Origin: DATKZH01 sp035528065
Lineage (GTDB): Bacteria; Planctomycetota; Planctomycetia; Pirellulales; Thermoguttaceae
Direction: 5' to 3'
Length of the DNA: 64,000 bases
Assembly (NCBI GenBank): GCA_035528065.1
Contig: DATKZH010000562.1
Location: 41,319 to 105,318, forward strand
Below the pieces are notes generated by a model, which ran no database searches, was not told where the DNA came from, and was given only the letters and a program-made list of their open reading frames with translations. Positions 8,486-17,411 of this stretch are shown here, in pieces. Made by a program: the position numbers and the translations under genes. Every line of letters begins with the position of its first letter. Within the stretch, counting starts at the first letter, position 1.

Positions 8486-8917
8486 TCAATCGGTCATGTC
8501 GAAGGAGAAGTCGTTCTCCTTGCCCTTCTCAACCGTGGCCGAGAGGCCGGATGTCCGGGAGTTTTCGTATTTCGCGGGGAAGCGCCTCGCGGACTCATCC
8601 GGCAGCGAATAGTCGTCGGTGGTCGTGCTGTCGGTGGGCTCGGTGATAACCACGGTATGCTTGCCCAGTGTGGCACCGTCGCCCGACTTAAACGTCGAGA
8701 GAGAGAACTTGCCCGAGGCGTCGGTGGTCCCTGAGGCCGGTCGGGCGCCCTCGCCGTCGGGGATGAAGCCGACGTTCACCCCGTCCACCGGCTCGCCGTT
8801 GTAGGTTACCGTCCCGGTGACTTTCACGGTCGGGGCCGTGCCTGGCCCACCGCAACCGACCACCCAAGCCAAGCCCAGCACGACCCCCAATCGCATTGCT
8901 TTCTGACGCGTGATCAT
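8486..8917 (-). CDS. Small lipoprotein with carboxypeptidase-regulatory-like (transthyretin-like) domain
   Basis: 143 residues from ATG 8917 (GGGAGGGG just upstream). The signal sequence ends in a lipobox, VVGCGG, so the mature protein is probably lipid-anchored. The rest, VTGTVTYNGEPVDGVNVGF followed by GTTDASGKFSLSTF, is the beta-sandwich pattern of carboxypeptidase-regulatory-like domains very common in planctomycetes. It lies immediately downstream of a DUF1559 gene on the same strand (gap 149 bases), an arrangement often seen in this phylum, and likely shares its transcript. Specific role unknown. Confidence 0.85.
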   Translation of the reverse strand: MITRQKAMRLGVVLGLAWVVGCGGPGTAPTVKVTGTVTYNGEPVDGVNVGFIPDGEGARPASGTTDASGKFSLSTFKSGDGATLGKHTVVITEPTDSTTTDDYSLPDESARRFPAKYENSRTSGLSATVEKGKENDFSFDMTD

Positions 8918-9066
8918 CGACCCCTCCCTTGCGAACAGTTCTGGTTGCTGGCGACCCGGCACGATCGTCCACGCCGTACCGGTCGAGAGGTGAACTCCCC
9001 CGTCGCGCGTCTCGTCGGGCATAACCCGCGCTACGTTTTCCGGGAGTGGCGCGACTGCGTTTCGCC

Positions 9067-10044
9067 TCACGGCACCTGGACGGGCTCCCCGTCGCCCCGG
9101 TTCCCCAAGTGACGGTACGTGGCGAGTTCGATCGTTTCGCTGACGAACGTGACGCTCCCGTCACAGATCCCGAAGTTTGCCCCGCCGGGGTGTCGGCTCA
9201 TGAACGAGTAGTTGTTACCCCAATCCGTCCAACGGGTTTCCAGGGTCTGAGCCGGATCGGTCATGATGATGTTTGACTTGTAGTTCAGCGGGATGCCGCA
9301 CGTGGCGGTCGAGCCGTTGAACCAGTACCACCAGGTATGATTACACCAACGTGGAATCGCTTCCCCGACGGCAAACGTGTTCGAGGCGCCGTCTTCGATT
9401 TCGGCGAATTTGATCCAGGCCTCCCGGTAGTTGTTGTTGTTGCGGAAAATGATTCCGTTGCCCCGGTCGAGTCCGCTCCCGTCATTGCCCCAGTAGCCGC
9501 CGCGGGGCCACGTGTGCCGGCACACGGCGTCGCCCCACGCCCAGTTGCTGCCGGCACATGCCTTATAATTCGTGATGGCCCGCGTGTCGTTCACGTTGGC
9601 GCGACTACCCATCAGGCCTTGTTGGTTGCTGTCCGACGGACACAGGAAGGCGGCAATCACTGTGCGCGAGACCTCGGTATTGACGTTGTAGTCGGCGTCG
9701 CCGGGATTCCCCGTTCCTACCTGAAGACCGAAGATGATCTTGTCGTACAGCGGCTGCTGCTCGACATACGGCAGGATGGCCTGCATCCAACTGTGGCCGG
9801 TGTTGGTGTAGTCGTACTGGGCGTTCCCGCCGTAGCAGGAAGGAAGCACCTTGTAGGTGTCGTGGTAGTTGTGCATCGCCAACACCAGTTGCTTGACGTT
9901 GTTCGTGCACTGCGCTCGGCGCGCCGCCTCGCGGGCGGCTTGAACGGCCGGCAACAACAGGGCGATCAGGATTCCAATAATGGCGATCACCACCAGCAGC
10001 TCGACAAGCGTGAAAGCTTGCCGCTTGCGCAAGAAGCCAGACAT
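9067..10044 (-). CDS. DUF1559 protein with type IV pilin-like N-terminus
   Basis: 325 residues from ATG 10044 with GGAGG upstream. The N-terminus has the prepilin-type leader and hydrophobic helix (RKRQAFTLVELLVVIAI...), then ARRAQCTNNVKQLVLAMHNYHD, the DUF1559 hallmark, and near the C-terminus HPGGANFGICDGSV, the H-X9-DG-type motif of the family. Such proteins are expected to be processed by a prepilin peptidase and displayed at the cell surface; they are expanded to dozens of copies in planctomycetes and their function is unknown. Likely co-transcribed with the downstream lipoprotein gene. Confidence 0.93.
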   Translation of the reverse strand: MSGFLRKRQAFTLVELLVVIAIIGILIALLLPAVQAAREAARRAQCTNNVKQLVLAMHNYHDTYKVLPSCYGGNAQYDYTNTGHSWMQAILPYVEQQPLYDKIIFGLQVGTGNPGDADYNVNTEVSRTVIAAFLCPSDSNQQGLMGSRANVNDTRAITNYKACAGSNWAWGDAVCRHTWPRGGYWGNDGSGLDRGNGIIFRNNNNYREAWIKFAEIEDGASNTFAVGEAIPRWCNHTWWYWFNGSTATCGIPLNYKSNIIMTDPAQTLETRWTDWGNNYSFMSRHPGGANFGICDGSVTFVSETIELATYRHLGNRGDGEPVQVP

Positions 10045-10645
10045 CGGCGTTCCTCCATTGAAAGAACGGATCTGGGAAAACGACCTCGGAAAAGGCTTGA
10101 AAGAAGAGAGAGCCCTCCGGGGCGCCCCCCTGACCGAAGCCAAACGGAGCGCCTGGAATGGAAGAGATCGCGCCCTCAGGCTGTCCCCCCTCGCCCCCGA
10201 CACGTGTCATTTCACGGCTGTCGCGCCGCCAGGAAATCCTGATCCTGACCAGCAGGCTAGCCTTTTTCTGCGGCTTGTCAAGGGGTTGACGCAAGCCGGC
10301 AATAGCTTTTGTCTACATTTAGGGGGGGAGGGGGGGATTATATGCCCCATAAGTGGCAACCAGACGATGCTCTAACTCCATAGACGACGCAGTGATGCGC
10401 CCCTGGAGGGGATCGCGACCTTCCCGACTCTCCCGCGGCCCGCCGAGCAGCACGGCGACAACGCAGGCCCAGCTCATTCGGTCATTCAGCGACTCCTTGA
10501 ACCGTTCCCCGTTTTCAACGACGATGGCTGAAATGCGACCGACCGGGCGCCAGCCAAGTGTGCCCAACGCCGTCGGCCGACCGACTATGCTTTCGGTTCC
10601 ACTACGTTTTAGGACGAAGCTGCCGCCCAGCATTGGGAGATCCGA
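10045..10645. other. Intergenic region with a G7-A-G7 tract
   Basis: About 600 bases between the divergent DUF1559 and DUF3604 genes. I see no credible gene. It holds an uninterrupted GGGGGGGAGGGGGGG run (10322-10336) followed by an AT-rich patch (ATTATAT), which could mark a promoter region for either gene. Short open frames here lack ribosome-binding sites and convincing composition. Confidence 0.5.
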
Positions 10646-12280
10646 GTGAACCACCGAATAACGAGACGCGAGTGGCTGTCGCAGACTGCCGCGGCAGGGA
10701 CCGCCGTGGGGCTCACGTCAACACCGTCTCACGGCCTAAGCGATGGGCGCGAGCCCGACGACCACCACGTCTACTTCGGCGATCTGCACAACCACAACGC
10801 CGTCGGCTATGCCCAGGGCTCGTTGGAGCGGACGTTCGAGATCGCCCGCGATCATCTCGATTTCTTCGCCTTCACGCCGCACGGCTATTGGCCCGACATC
10901 GGCCACTACGAGAACAGCATCGAGAACAAGTGGCTCCGCGGCTTCGACGTCACGCGCGACCGCTGGCCCGACGTACTGGCGATGGTCCGCAAATTCGACG
11001 AGCCGGGCCGGTTCGTGGCGATCCCCGGCTTCGAGCAGCACTCGACGGGCCTGGGCGACTACCACATTCTCTTCCCCGATCCCGAAACGGCCGAGTACGC
11101 CCGCATCGACGAGCTGCGCGAGCTCCGGGCGTTCGCCAAGAAGCACGGGGCGATCATGATCCCCCATCACCCGGCCAACCGCCTGGGACATCGCGGGGCC
11201 AACCTGAAACGGCTCGATCCCGAGGTCTCGCCGGTGATCGAGATCTTCTCCGAGTGGGGCTGCGCCGAGCACGATCGGGCGCCTTCGCCGTACGTCCGTC
11301 ACACCGAAGGAGGGCGCTGGACCCGAAATACGCTCCAGCACTTTCTCAGCGAGGGCTACCGCCTGGGCGTCGTGGCCAGCACCGACGACCATCTCGGCTA
11401 CCCGGGCGGCTACCGCGAAGGCCTAGCCGGGGTGTACGCCAAGGAGCTTACCCGGGAGGGGATCTTCGACGCACTCCGCAACCGGCGGACCTACGCCGTC
11501 AGCGGCGACCGCATCCGGCTCGATTTCCGGCTCAACGGCCGGCCGATGGGCCGCGAGCTTCCCTACACGCGGCGCCGAGAGCTTGCGGTCGAGGTGACCG
11601 GCTGGGATCAGGTCGACCGCGTGGAGATCCTCAAGAACAACCGGGTCGTGCACCGCGACTTCCCCATGGACCGCGTGCCGAGCGCCGCAAGCTGGAACGA
11701 GCCCGTGCTCGTCCGCTTCGAGTACGGCTGGGGCCCGTGGCCGGCGTTGGACATGACCCGCGTGTGCGACTGGGACGTCGACGTCGCGCTCGACGGCGGC
11801 GAGCTGGTCGACGTCCAGCCCTGCTTCCAGTCGGGGCCGTTGGAGGAGGGGCGGAGAGACCGCATCGTCGAGCGCTCTCCGCGCCATCTCCGCGTGAAGT
11901 CGTTCACGGCCTTGCGGCAGCAGTTCGAGGACTATTCGCAGAAGGCCGTGGTGCTCGCGGTCCGCGGCGGTCCCGAGACGCGGATCACGGTCCGCCTGGA
12001 GTCGCCCACTCGGGTGTCGCTCACCCAAACCTTCCGGCAATTGGCCGAGGCGGGTGAGATGCTCTTCACCGGCGACTTCCCCAAGGAATCGGCGATGCTT
12101 CACCGCCTCGTGTTCCACGACCACTACCACACCCGCTTCGTCACTCTCGACGAAGACGAAGGGGGCGGCCTCAACTGGTACTACGCCCGCGTGGTCCAGG
12201 CCAACGAGCAGTACGCCTGGTCGAGCCCGATCTGGGTGGAGCGCCGCGGGGCGAGATCAGCGACCGACGAGGCTCGCTGA
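10646..12280 (+). CDS. Tat-exported DUF3604 / PHP-like metal-dependent hydrolase
   Basis: 544 residues from GTG 10646, with GGGAG upstream. The leader MNHRITRREWLSQTAAAG carries a twin-arginine motif. The catalytic-looking core has PHP-type metal ligands in order: FGDLHNHNAVGYAQGS, FFAFTPHG, PGFEQHS, IMIPHHPAN and VVASTDDH. The C-terminal third (from about residue 280) looks like a beta-rich accessory domain. DUF3604 proteins are uncharacterised; PHP relatives cleave phosphoesters. The metal-binding residues appear intact, so I infer an extracytoplasmic hydrolase. Substrate unknown. Confidence 0.83.
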   Translation: MNHRITRREWLSQTAAAGTAVGLTSTPSHGLSDGREPDDHHVYFGDLHNHNAVGYAQGSLERTFEIARDHLDFFAFTPHGYWPDIGHYENSIENKWLRGFDVTRDRWPDVLAMVRKFDEPGRFVAIPGFEQHSTGLGDYHILFPDPETAEYARIDELRELRAFAKKHGAIMIPHHPANRLGHRGANLKRLDPEVSPVIEIFSEWGCAEHDRAPSPYVRHTEGGRWTRNTLQHFLSEGYRLGVVASTDDHLGYPGGYREGLAGVYAKELTREGIFDALRNRRTYAVSGDRIRLDFRLNGRPMGRELPYTRRRELAVEVTGWDQVDRVEILKNNRVVHRDFPMDRVPSAASWNEPVLVRFEYGWGPWPALDMTRVCDWDVDVALDGGELVDVQPCFQSGPLEEGRRDRIVERSPRHLRVKSFTALRQQFEDYSQKAVVLAVRGGPETRITVRLESPTRVSLTQTFRQLAEAGEMLFTGDFPKESAMLHRLVFHDHYHTRFVTLDEDEGGGLNWYYARVVQANEQYAWSSPIWVERRGARSATDEAR

Positions 12281-12483
12281 GCTCGGCAAGGCGTCGCCCG
12301 GGCGATCCTGACCGCGGTCCTTTGGGCATTTCGGCCTTGCCAAAGCTCGGGCAAGTCAGAGTTGCCTGCGACCGTTGGCGTTTGCGAGCGTATCGCTACA
12401 CGCGGGGATCCGGTTCACCGCCCGCGACCTTCGTCGGGCGGGGCGAAACCCCAAAGGGACGGCTTGTCACTCGGCGCAGGGCG

Positions 12484-13494
12484 TTAGAAATCACTAATGA
12501 CTGCGCCGTCCCGGATTGCGATGAGCTGTTCCCAGGTCGTGTCGACGTCGCGCAACAGGGGGTCGTCCGCGCAAGTGGTGCCGTCGGCCCCCGCGTCGAA
12601 TTTGATCGTCTCGCTGATGAATCGGACGCTGCCGTCGGCCAAGGCGAATTGGGCCCCGCCGGGGTGGTCACTCGAGAATCCCTGCCTTGACTGAGCTCTC
12701 GAGACATCGACGTTGTGGTTTATCCCCGGACACCCGCTTGCGACCTGGTCCCCCCGATGGTTCACGGCGTTCCGGCGCCGCACGCCAAACAGGACGGCCG
12801 CGCCGATGTTATAGTCTCTCCCCGTGTCGGTGCGCAGGTAGTACTTCCGTTCGCCCAAAGCGATGACGTTGCTGCTGCCGTCGCGGATGCTGCGGAACCC
12901 GAAGGAGGAATCCTCTCTGAAGAGGCCCGTTTCGCTTCTCGGCGCCGCGTTGATGCCCCGTTCCGTTTCCCAACTGTCATTGGCGCCCACGTAGTTGGAG
13001 GTGGCCAACCGCCCGGTGTCAGCCCCCGCCGACCATGGGAATTGATCTCGGACTGCGTTCGACTCCGGACCGTCGTCGGACGGGCAGCGGAAAGCAGCAA
13101 CGGGCTGGCTCAGCACAAGCAAGTTCTGGGGGTTGCCAGAGGTAGCGGCATACGCCGTCGCGAGATCTTCGAGCGACACATCCCCTACATCGAGCTGCTC
13201 GTGCAACGCTGCTTGCTCCACATAGGGAAGGACCAGCGCCGACCAGCCCCATAGGTTGTAGTTGCCCCCCGCCGGCTTGTTGAGCCACCCGGAGGGAAAG
13301 CACTTGAAACTGTCATGGTAGTTGTGCAGTGCCAAGCCCAACTGCTTGAGATTGTTGCTGCACTGCGACCGCCTCGCAGCCTCGCGTGCGGCCTGTACGG
13401 CCGGCAAGAGCAGCGCAATAAGAATCCCAATGATGGCGATCACCACGAGCAACTCGACCAAAGTGAAACCGGAACGTACCTTGCAGGACTTCAT
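12484..13494 (-). CDS. DUF1559 protein with type IV pilin-like N-terminus
   Basis: 336 residues from ATG 13494, preceded by AAGGAGATT. Prepilin-type N-terminus (RSGFTLVELLVVIAIIGIL), then ARRSQCSNNLKQLGLALHNYHD, and a C-terminal SDHPGGAQFALADGSVRF block typical of DUF1559. It is a second, clearly diverged member beside the copy at 9-10 kb, so not a recent duplication. A small acidic lipoprotein gene lies 201 bases upstream on the same strand. Function of the family is unknown; surface location is expected. Confidence 0.93.
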   Translation of the reverse strand: MKSCKVRSGFTLVELLVVIAIIGILIALLLPAVQAAREAARRSQCSNNLKQLGLALHNYHDSFKCFPSGWLNKPAGGNYNLWGWSALVLPYVEQAALHEQLDVGDVSLEDLATAYAATSGNPQNLLVLSQPVAAFRCPSDDGPESNAVRDQFPWSAGADTGRLATSNYVGANDSWETERGINAAPRSETGLFREDSSFGFRSIRDGSSNVIALGERKYYLRTDTGRDYNIGAAVLFGVRRRNAVNHRGDQVASGCPGINHNVDVSRAQSRQGFSSDHPGGAQFALADGSVRFISETIKFDAGADGTTCADDPLLRDVDTTWEQLIAIRDGAVISDF

Positions 13495-13695
13495 CGCATC
13501 AATCTCCTTGAGAACTGGAAATAGGTAAATCTTACCAGAGACGTCGTCCAGGGCAGCTTCGCCCCTTTCTCTCGGAGCTGTTGGTATCGGTCGCTGTTTG
13601 GTTGCCGGCATCGCTATCGCTGCTGCGCTCAGCCGCGGCCAAACAGCATGGCCCCCATCCCTTGGCAACCGTCGCGCCAAGTCTTGACGCTTGCA

Positions 13696-13875
13696 TCAAT
13701 CGAGGTTTTTATCCACCTCCTCTTTCCCCTCGTCATCGAGTTCCCCCGGATCGACGCCCTCCTCTTGGGCCTCGATCCCCGCGGCGTCTTCTTCGCTCAT
13801 CCGCGAAGAGCATCCGATAGCGCACGGCGAGAACACCAGCAATAGCAGCATCAACACTCTCAACGAAGAATACAT
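13696..13875 (-). CDS. Small acidic lipoprotein
   Basis: 59 residues from ATG 13875, with GGGAGG ten bases upstream. A signal peptide (MYSSLRVLMLLLLVFSPCAIGC) ends in a plausible lipobox AIGC. The mature 38 residues are very acidic (SEEDAAGIEAQEEGVDPGELDDEGKEE). It precedes a DUF1559 gene on the same strand and may share its promoter. No family recognised; small size lowers confidence, but signal peptide, start context and composition all support a real gene. Confidence 0.6.
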   Translation of the reverse strand: MYSSLRVLMLLLLVFSPCAIGCSSRMSEEDAAGIEAQEEGVDPGELDDEGKEEVDKNLD

Positions 13876-14624
13876 AGAGAACCTCCCTGGCGAAAAAGAC
13901 CATCGCGACTGAACGTCTCCCAAACCCTTCGCGCTCGAGCGCGCGCAATCGCTTTCGCACGCCTTCCTTCAAACGCGGTTTCTGCTGACGAGATATGAGA
14001 TCGGCGAAAAAGGCAGGGGCAGGTGCGTGCCGTCGAACCGGCAGACCCTTCGCGCTCGGAAGGCGCGGTCGTCTTCCCCAAGAGGAACACGCGCCGACCG
14101 TGGTGGCGTCGGCTTCACACGGTTCCAGTGCACGCTTGTGCCCCCCAACCTGGAATCCCAGCCGCCGTGTGACGTGGCCCTGGCGCTGCCCCGGGGGAAG
14201 GCCTCGGCAAAAGGAGAAGAGAAATCTGATGCCGGTCCCCCGCTCCACCTGGCTCGATTGCCCACACAACCGGCCCTGGTGGAGACCGCCAATAGTCCGT
14301 GGGCCCCCACAGCCCACGCGACATAGTCTACGCGCAAACGCGAATAACCGCAAGCAATACGGTAACGGTCCGCCGGAAAGGGGCAATCCGGTTTCACGCC
14401 GCAGCCCTCAACGTGGGGGGCGTGGTGGTCACCGCCATTCGTGGGTTGGCGGCTCAAGGAACCCCGCTCGGGAGGGGAATTCGGTCGCTTCCGATAGCGG
14501 TATCCGATCGTCGGACCGGGTCGTGAAGCGATTTCGGCCGCCTACGGATCGAAATCGTCGGAGTCCGCGAAACCTGATCCGGTTTCGTCGGATGAGGGCC
14601 AAGAACCGTATGGGGCTGGCGCAA
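13876..14624. other. Long intergenic region without a recognisable gene
   Basis: About 750 bases between divergently ended genes. Open frames exist in several phases but none has a convincing start signal, domain or planctomycete-like codon pattern. It must contain the promoter for the small lipoprotein/DUF1559 pair and the terminator zone of the response regulator gene. An undetected RNA or decayed gene is possible. Confidence 0.4.
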
Positions 14625-15962
14625 TCACTGCGATTCTGCTTCAATAACGCGAAGCTTGTAGATCAGCGCCCGGCGGCTGATGCCGAGCTTCTTGGCCGCG
14701 TGGGTGCGATTGCCGTTGCACTCGTCGAGCGTTGCCAGGATCGTCGCCCTTTCGACCTGGGAGAGCCGGCCCCGGTCGGATTCGGCCTGGGCCGGGTGGG
14801 ACGCCAACGCGGCGATCTTCGGCGGCAGATGCTCCCCGAGGATCACGTCGCCCCGGCACATGAGGCACGCCCGCTGCACGGCGTTGCGAAGCTCCCGCAC
14901 GTTTCCCGGCCACGTGTAGGCCAGCAAGCACTGCACGGCCTGCGGAGAAAGTCGCACGGGCCCGCCGGCAAACTCCACGGCGAACCGTCGCGCCAGCGGC
15001 AGGACGTCTTCGCGCCGCTCGCGCAAGGGGGGCACCGTCAGCTCCACGACGTTGATCCGGTAGTAAAGGTCCTCGCGAAACTGGCCCTCGCTCACCGCCT
15101 GCTCCAGATTCCGGTTGGTCGCCGCCACGAGCCGCGTCTCGACCGCCACCGGCGTATCGCTTCCCACCGGCATCACTTGCCCCGACTCGAGCGCGCGGAG
15201 CAGCTTCGGCTGCAAGCGGATCGGCAACTCGCCGATCTCGTCCAGGAAGAGCGTGCCGCCGTGGGCCGCTCGGAAGAAGCCTTGCCGGGCCTCGGAAGCC
15301 CCGGTGAACGCCCCCTTCGTATGGCCGAACAGCTCGCTTTCGATCAGCGATTCCGGCAGGCCGGCACAATTGGCCGCCACCAAGGGCCCCTCCGGATGCG
15401 GCCCCCACCGGTGAGCCAACTGGGCAACCATCTCCTTGCCCGTGCCGCTCTCGCCGCTGATCAGCAAGGGGGCGCTCGAGGGCGCGACCACCGCCACCGT
15501 CTCCACCACCCGCCGCATGGGCGGGCTCTCGCACACGAAGCCCTTGGGCAACTCGGGAATCGGCCGGCCGGCCCCCCGGGCCTCCTCACCGGCCGGCCCG
15601 ATCGCGTCGGAGATGGCCGTCTCGAGCTCGTCCAGGTCGACGGGCTTGGCCAGGTAGTCGTCCGCCCCGCCCTTGACCGCTTCGACCGCCTGACGCAAGT
15701 CGGCATACGCGGTGATCAACAAGACGGGCAAGTCGCCGGCCGTCTTGCGGATCTCGCCCAGCGCCTCGATACCGCTCATGCCGGGCATGCGGACGTCGAG
15801 CAGGACCATGTCGGGCGGATCGCGGCGAACGAGGTCGAGCGCCTCTTCGGCCGAAGCGGCCTCTTGGGTGCGAAACCCCAGCGTCGCGACGAACCCGCCC
15901 AGCAGCTCCCGCTGCGACGGCTCGTCGTCGACGATCAGGATGGTTCGCTCCGGCTTAGGCAT
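14625..15962 (-). CDS. Sigma54-dependent NtrC-family response regulator
   Basis: 445 residues from ATG 15962. Receiver domain (residues 6-120) with phospho-acceptor Asp56 in VLLDVRMPG and the conserved Lys in YLAKPVD; AAA+ domain with Walker A GESGTGKE near 173, the sigma54-contacting GAFTGA loop near 214-219 and Walker B TLFLDEIGEL; C-terminal Fis-type helix-turn-helix (GNRTHAAKKLGISRRALIYKL). All catalytic elements are intact. The gene overlaps the 3' end of the histidine kinase gene by eight bases, so the pair is translationally coupled. It should activate sigma54 promoters in response to that kinase; targets are not visible here. Confidence 0.95.
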   Translation of the reverse strand: MPKPERTILIVDDEPSQRELLGGFVATLGFRTQEAASAEEALDLVRRDPPDMVLLDVRMPGMSGIEALGEIRKTAGDLPVLLITAYADLRQAVEAVKGGADDYLAKPVDLDELETAISDAIGPAGEEARGAGRPIPELPKGFVCESPPMRRVVETVAVVAPSSAPLLISGESGTGKEMVAQLAHRWGPHPEGPLVAANCAGLPESLIESELFGHTKGAFTGASEARQGFFRAAHGGTLFLDEIGELPIRLQPKLLRALESGQVMPVGSDTPVAVETRLVAATNRNLEQAVSEGQFREDLYYRINVVELTVPPLRERREDVLPLARRFAVEFAGGPVRLSPQAVQCLLAYTWPGNVRELRNAVQRACLMCRGDVILGEHLPPKIAALASHPAQAESDRGRLSQVERATILATLDECNGNRTHAAKKLGISRRALIYKLRVIEAESQ

Positions 15963-17307
15963 GGATTCGACCCAATCGGAAGATCGCTCCGCCGCCGGGA
16001 CGCGCGGCGTACGCGACCCGCCAACCGTGCGCCGTGGCAATGCGGCAGACGATGGCCAGGCCGAGCCCGGTGCCGTCCGCCCGGGTGGTGAAATACGGGG
16101 AAAACAGGGAATCGACCGCGTCGGCCGGCACGCCCGGACCGCGGTCGGCCACCTCGATCCGGCACGCCCCATCTTGCCCGCCGCCCACCGAGATTTCAAC
16201 GGCCCCCCCCTCCGGCGAGAAGTGAATCGCGTTCTGCGCCAGGTTGAACAGCGCCTGGCGGAGCATCTCGCGATCGGCCTGGATGGTCCGGCCGGGGTCG
16301 GCGACGTGGTATTCGAGCGTGAGGTTCTTCGTTTCCAGGTCGGGCTGAAGAAGGACGGCCAACTGCTCGATCACCTCGGCGGGATCCACCGGTTCGGCCG
16401 ACGGCCGGCACGGCTTGGCGTACGCCAGGAACTGGTTGATCCGCGACGTGATCCGATCGCACTCTTCGACCATCGATTGGGCACGCTCTCGTTGGCCGGC
16501 CGCGCCCGGATCTGCCTGGGCCAACTGTTGGGCCCAGCCGCGAACCAGGCCCAAGGGATTCCGCGTTTCATGGGCGAGTCCCGCCGCGGCTTGGCTCAGC
16601 TCGCGCAGATGCCGTGCTTCGACCTCCAGAAGCCGGGCCCGCCCGCGGGCTTCGGCCATCCGCACCGTCGCCCGCCACGCCAACGCCACGCAGACGAGCA
16701 CCACCGCGCCGGCGGCAACGACCAGGGCGGCGGACCAGGCCGCCAGCCGAGATTGGGCGTCCGCCCCGGTGCGATCCAATAGCAGCGTGGCGACGAACGT
16801 TCCGCCCTGGGAAAAGGGACCCTCCGCCTCCTGGGCGTCGAGCCGCCGCCGTCGTCCAAAGCCTCGGCCGGGGCCCCGATCGGAGCCCTCTCCCTCGTCG
16901 CTCCAAGGGGGCCCCGTGGCCACCGGAGACAACTCGAGCCGTTCGACGCGCGCGAACCCGTCCTCTCGCCAATAGTCGCCCGCGACCTGGGGCCGATTCA
17001 CGAGCAGTCCCGTGTTGCCGGCCGTGAGGAGCATGCCACCATCCGCGCCGGCGACGGTCACGGCCAGCACGTCTTCCGACTCGACCAGCCCGTCGAGCAT
17101 GCCCTGCAACTGGTCCTGGAAGAAACGCCCCAGCCGGCGGTGGGATCGGATACCGCCGACCAGGGCGTTCATCACCGATTGCGACTGCCGATGCAGGATC
17201 TCCTGAGCGAGCTGCCGCTCGTGGCGGTAGCCGCGATACTGCCAGGCGGCAAAAGCGAGCCAAGCCAAGAGCAGCGCGCCGTAGATGAGCGGATGTCGCC
17301 AACGCAT
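15955..17307 (-). CDS. Membrane sensor histidine kinase (ZraS/AtoS-like)
   Basis: 450 residues from ATG 17307. One membrane helix near residues 8-24, a periplasmic sensor of about 165 residues, and a second helix near 190-212. The H-box LAHETRNPLGLVRGW (His about 243), N-box ALFNLAQNAIHF, and G-boxes DRGPGVP and GTGLGLAI follow. The sensor includes a Gly/Arg-rich insert (GSDRGPGRGFGRRRR) whose composition echoes the Gly-rich secreted protein encoded just upstream. Partner of the overlapping response regulator gene. Ligand unknown; by layout it resembles the envelope/metal-stress kinase ZraS. Confidence 0.92.
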   Translation of the reverse strand: MRWRHPLIYGALLLAWLAFAAWQYRGYRHERQLAQEILHRQSQSVMNALVGGIRSHRRLGRFFQDQLQGMLDGLVESEDVLAVTVAGADGGMLLTAGNTGLLVNRPQVAGDYWREDGFARVERLELSPVATGPPWSDEGEGSDRGPGRGFGRRRRLDAQEAEGPFSQGGTFVATLLLDRTGADAQSRLAAWSAALVVAAGAVVLVCVALAWRATVRMAEARGRARLLEVEARHLRELSQAAAGLAHETRNPLGLVRGWAQQLAQADPGAAGQRERAQSMVEECDRITSRINQFLAYAKPCRPSAEPVDPAEVIEQLAVLLQPDLETKNLTLEYHVADPGRTIQADREMLRQALFNLAQNAIHFSPEGGAVEISVGGGQDGACRIEVADRGPGVPADAVDSLFSPYFTTRADGTGLGLAIVCRIATAHGWRVAYAARPGGGAIFRLGRIHA

Positions 17308-17411
17308 GATGCGGGTACGTCCAGCGATCGTAAGCTGCCACCGTGCCGAAGCACGCCGGTTGTTATTCTACACTGCCCTCATCGTGCGAAAACGACCGAG
17401 CCGCCGTTCGG

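Noticed and set aside
13995..16091. 698-codon plus-strand frame
   Set aside because: Lies opposite the intact response regulator and shows no domain; upstream part has no start signal.
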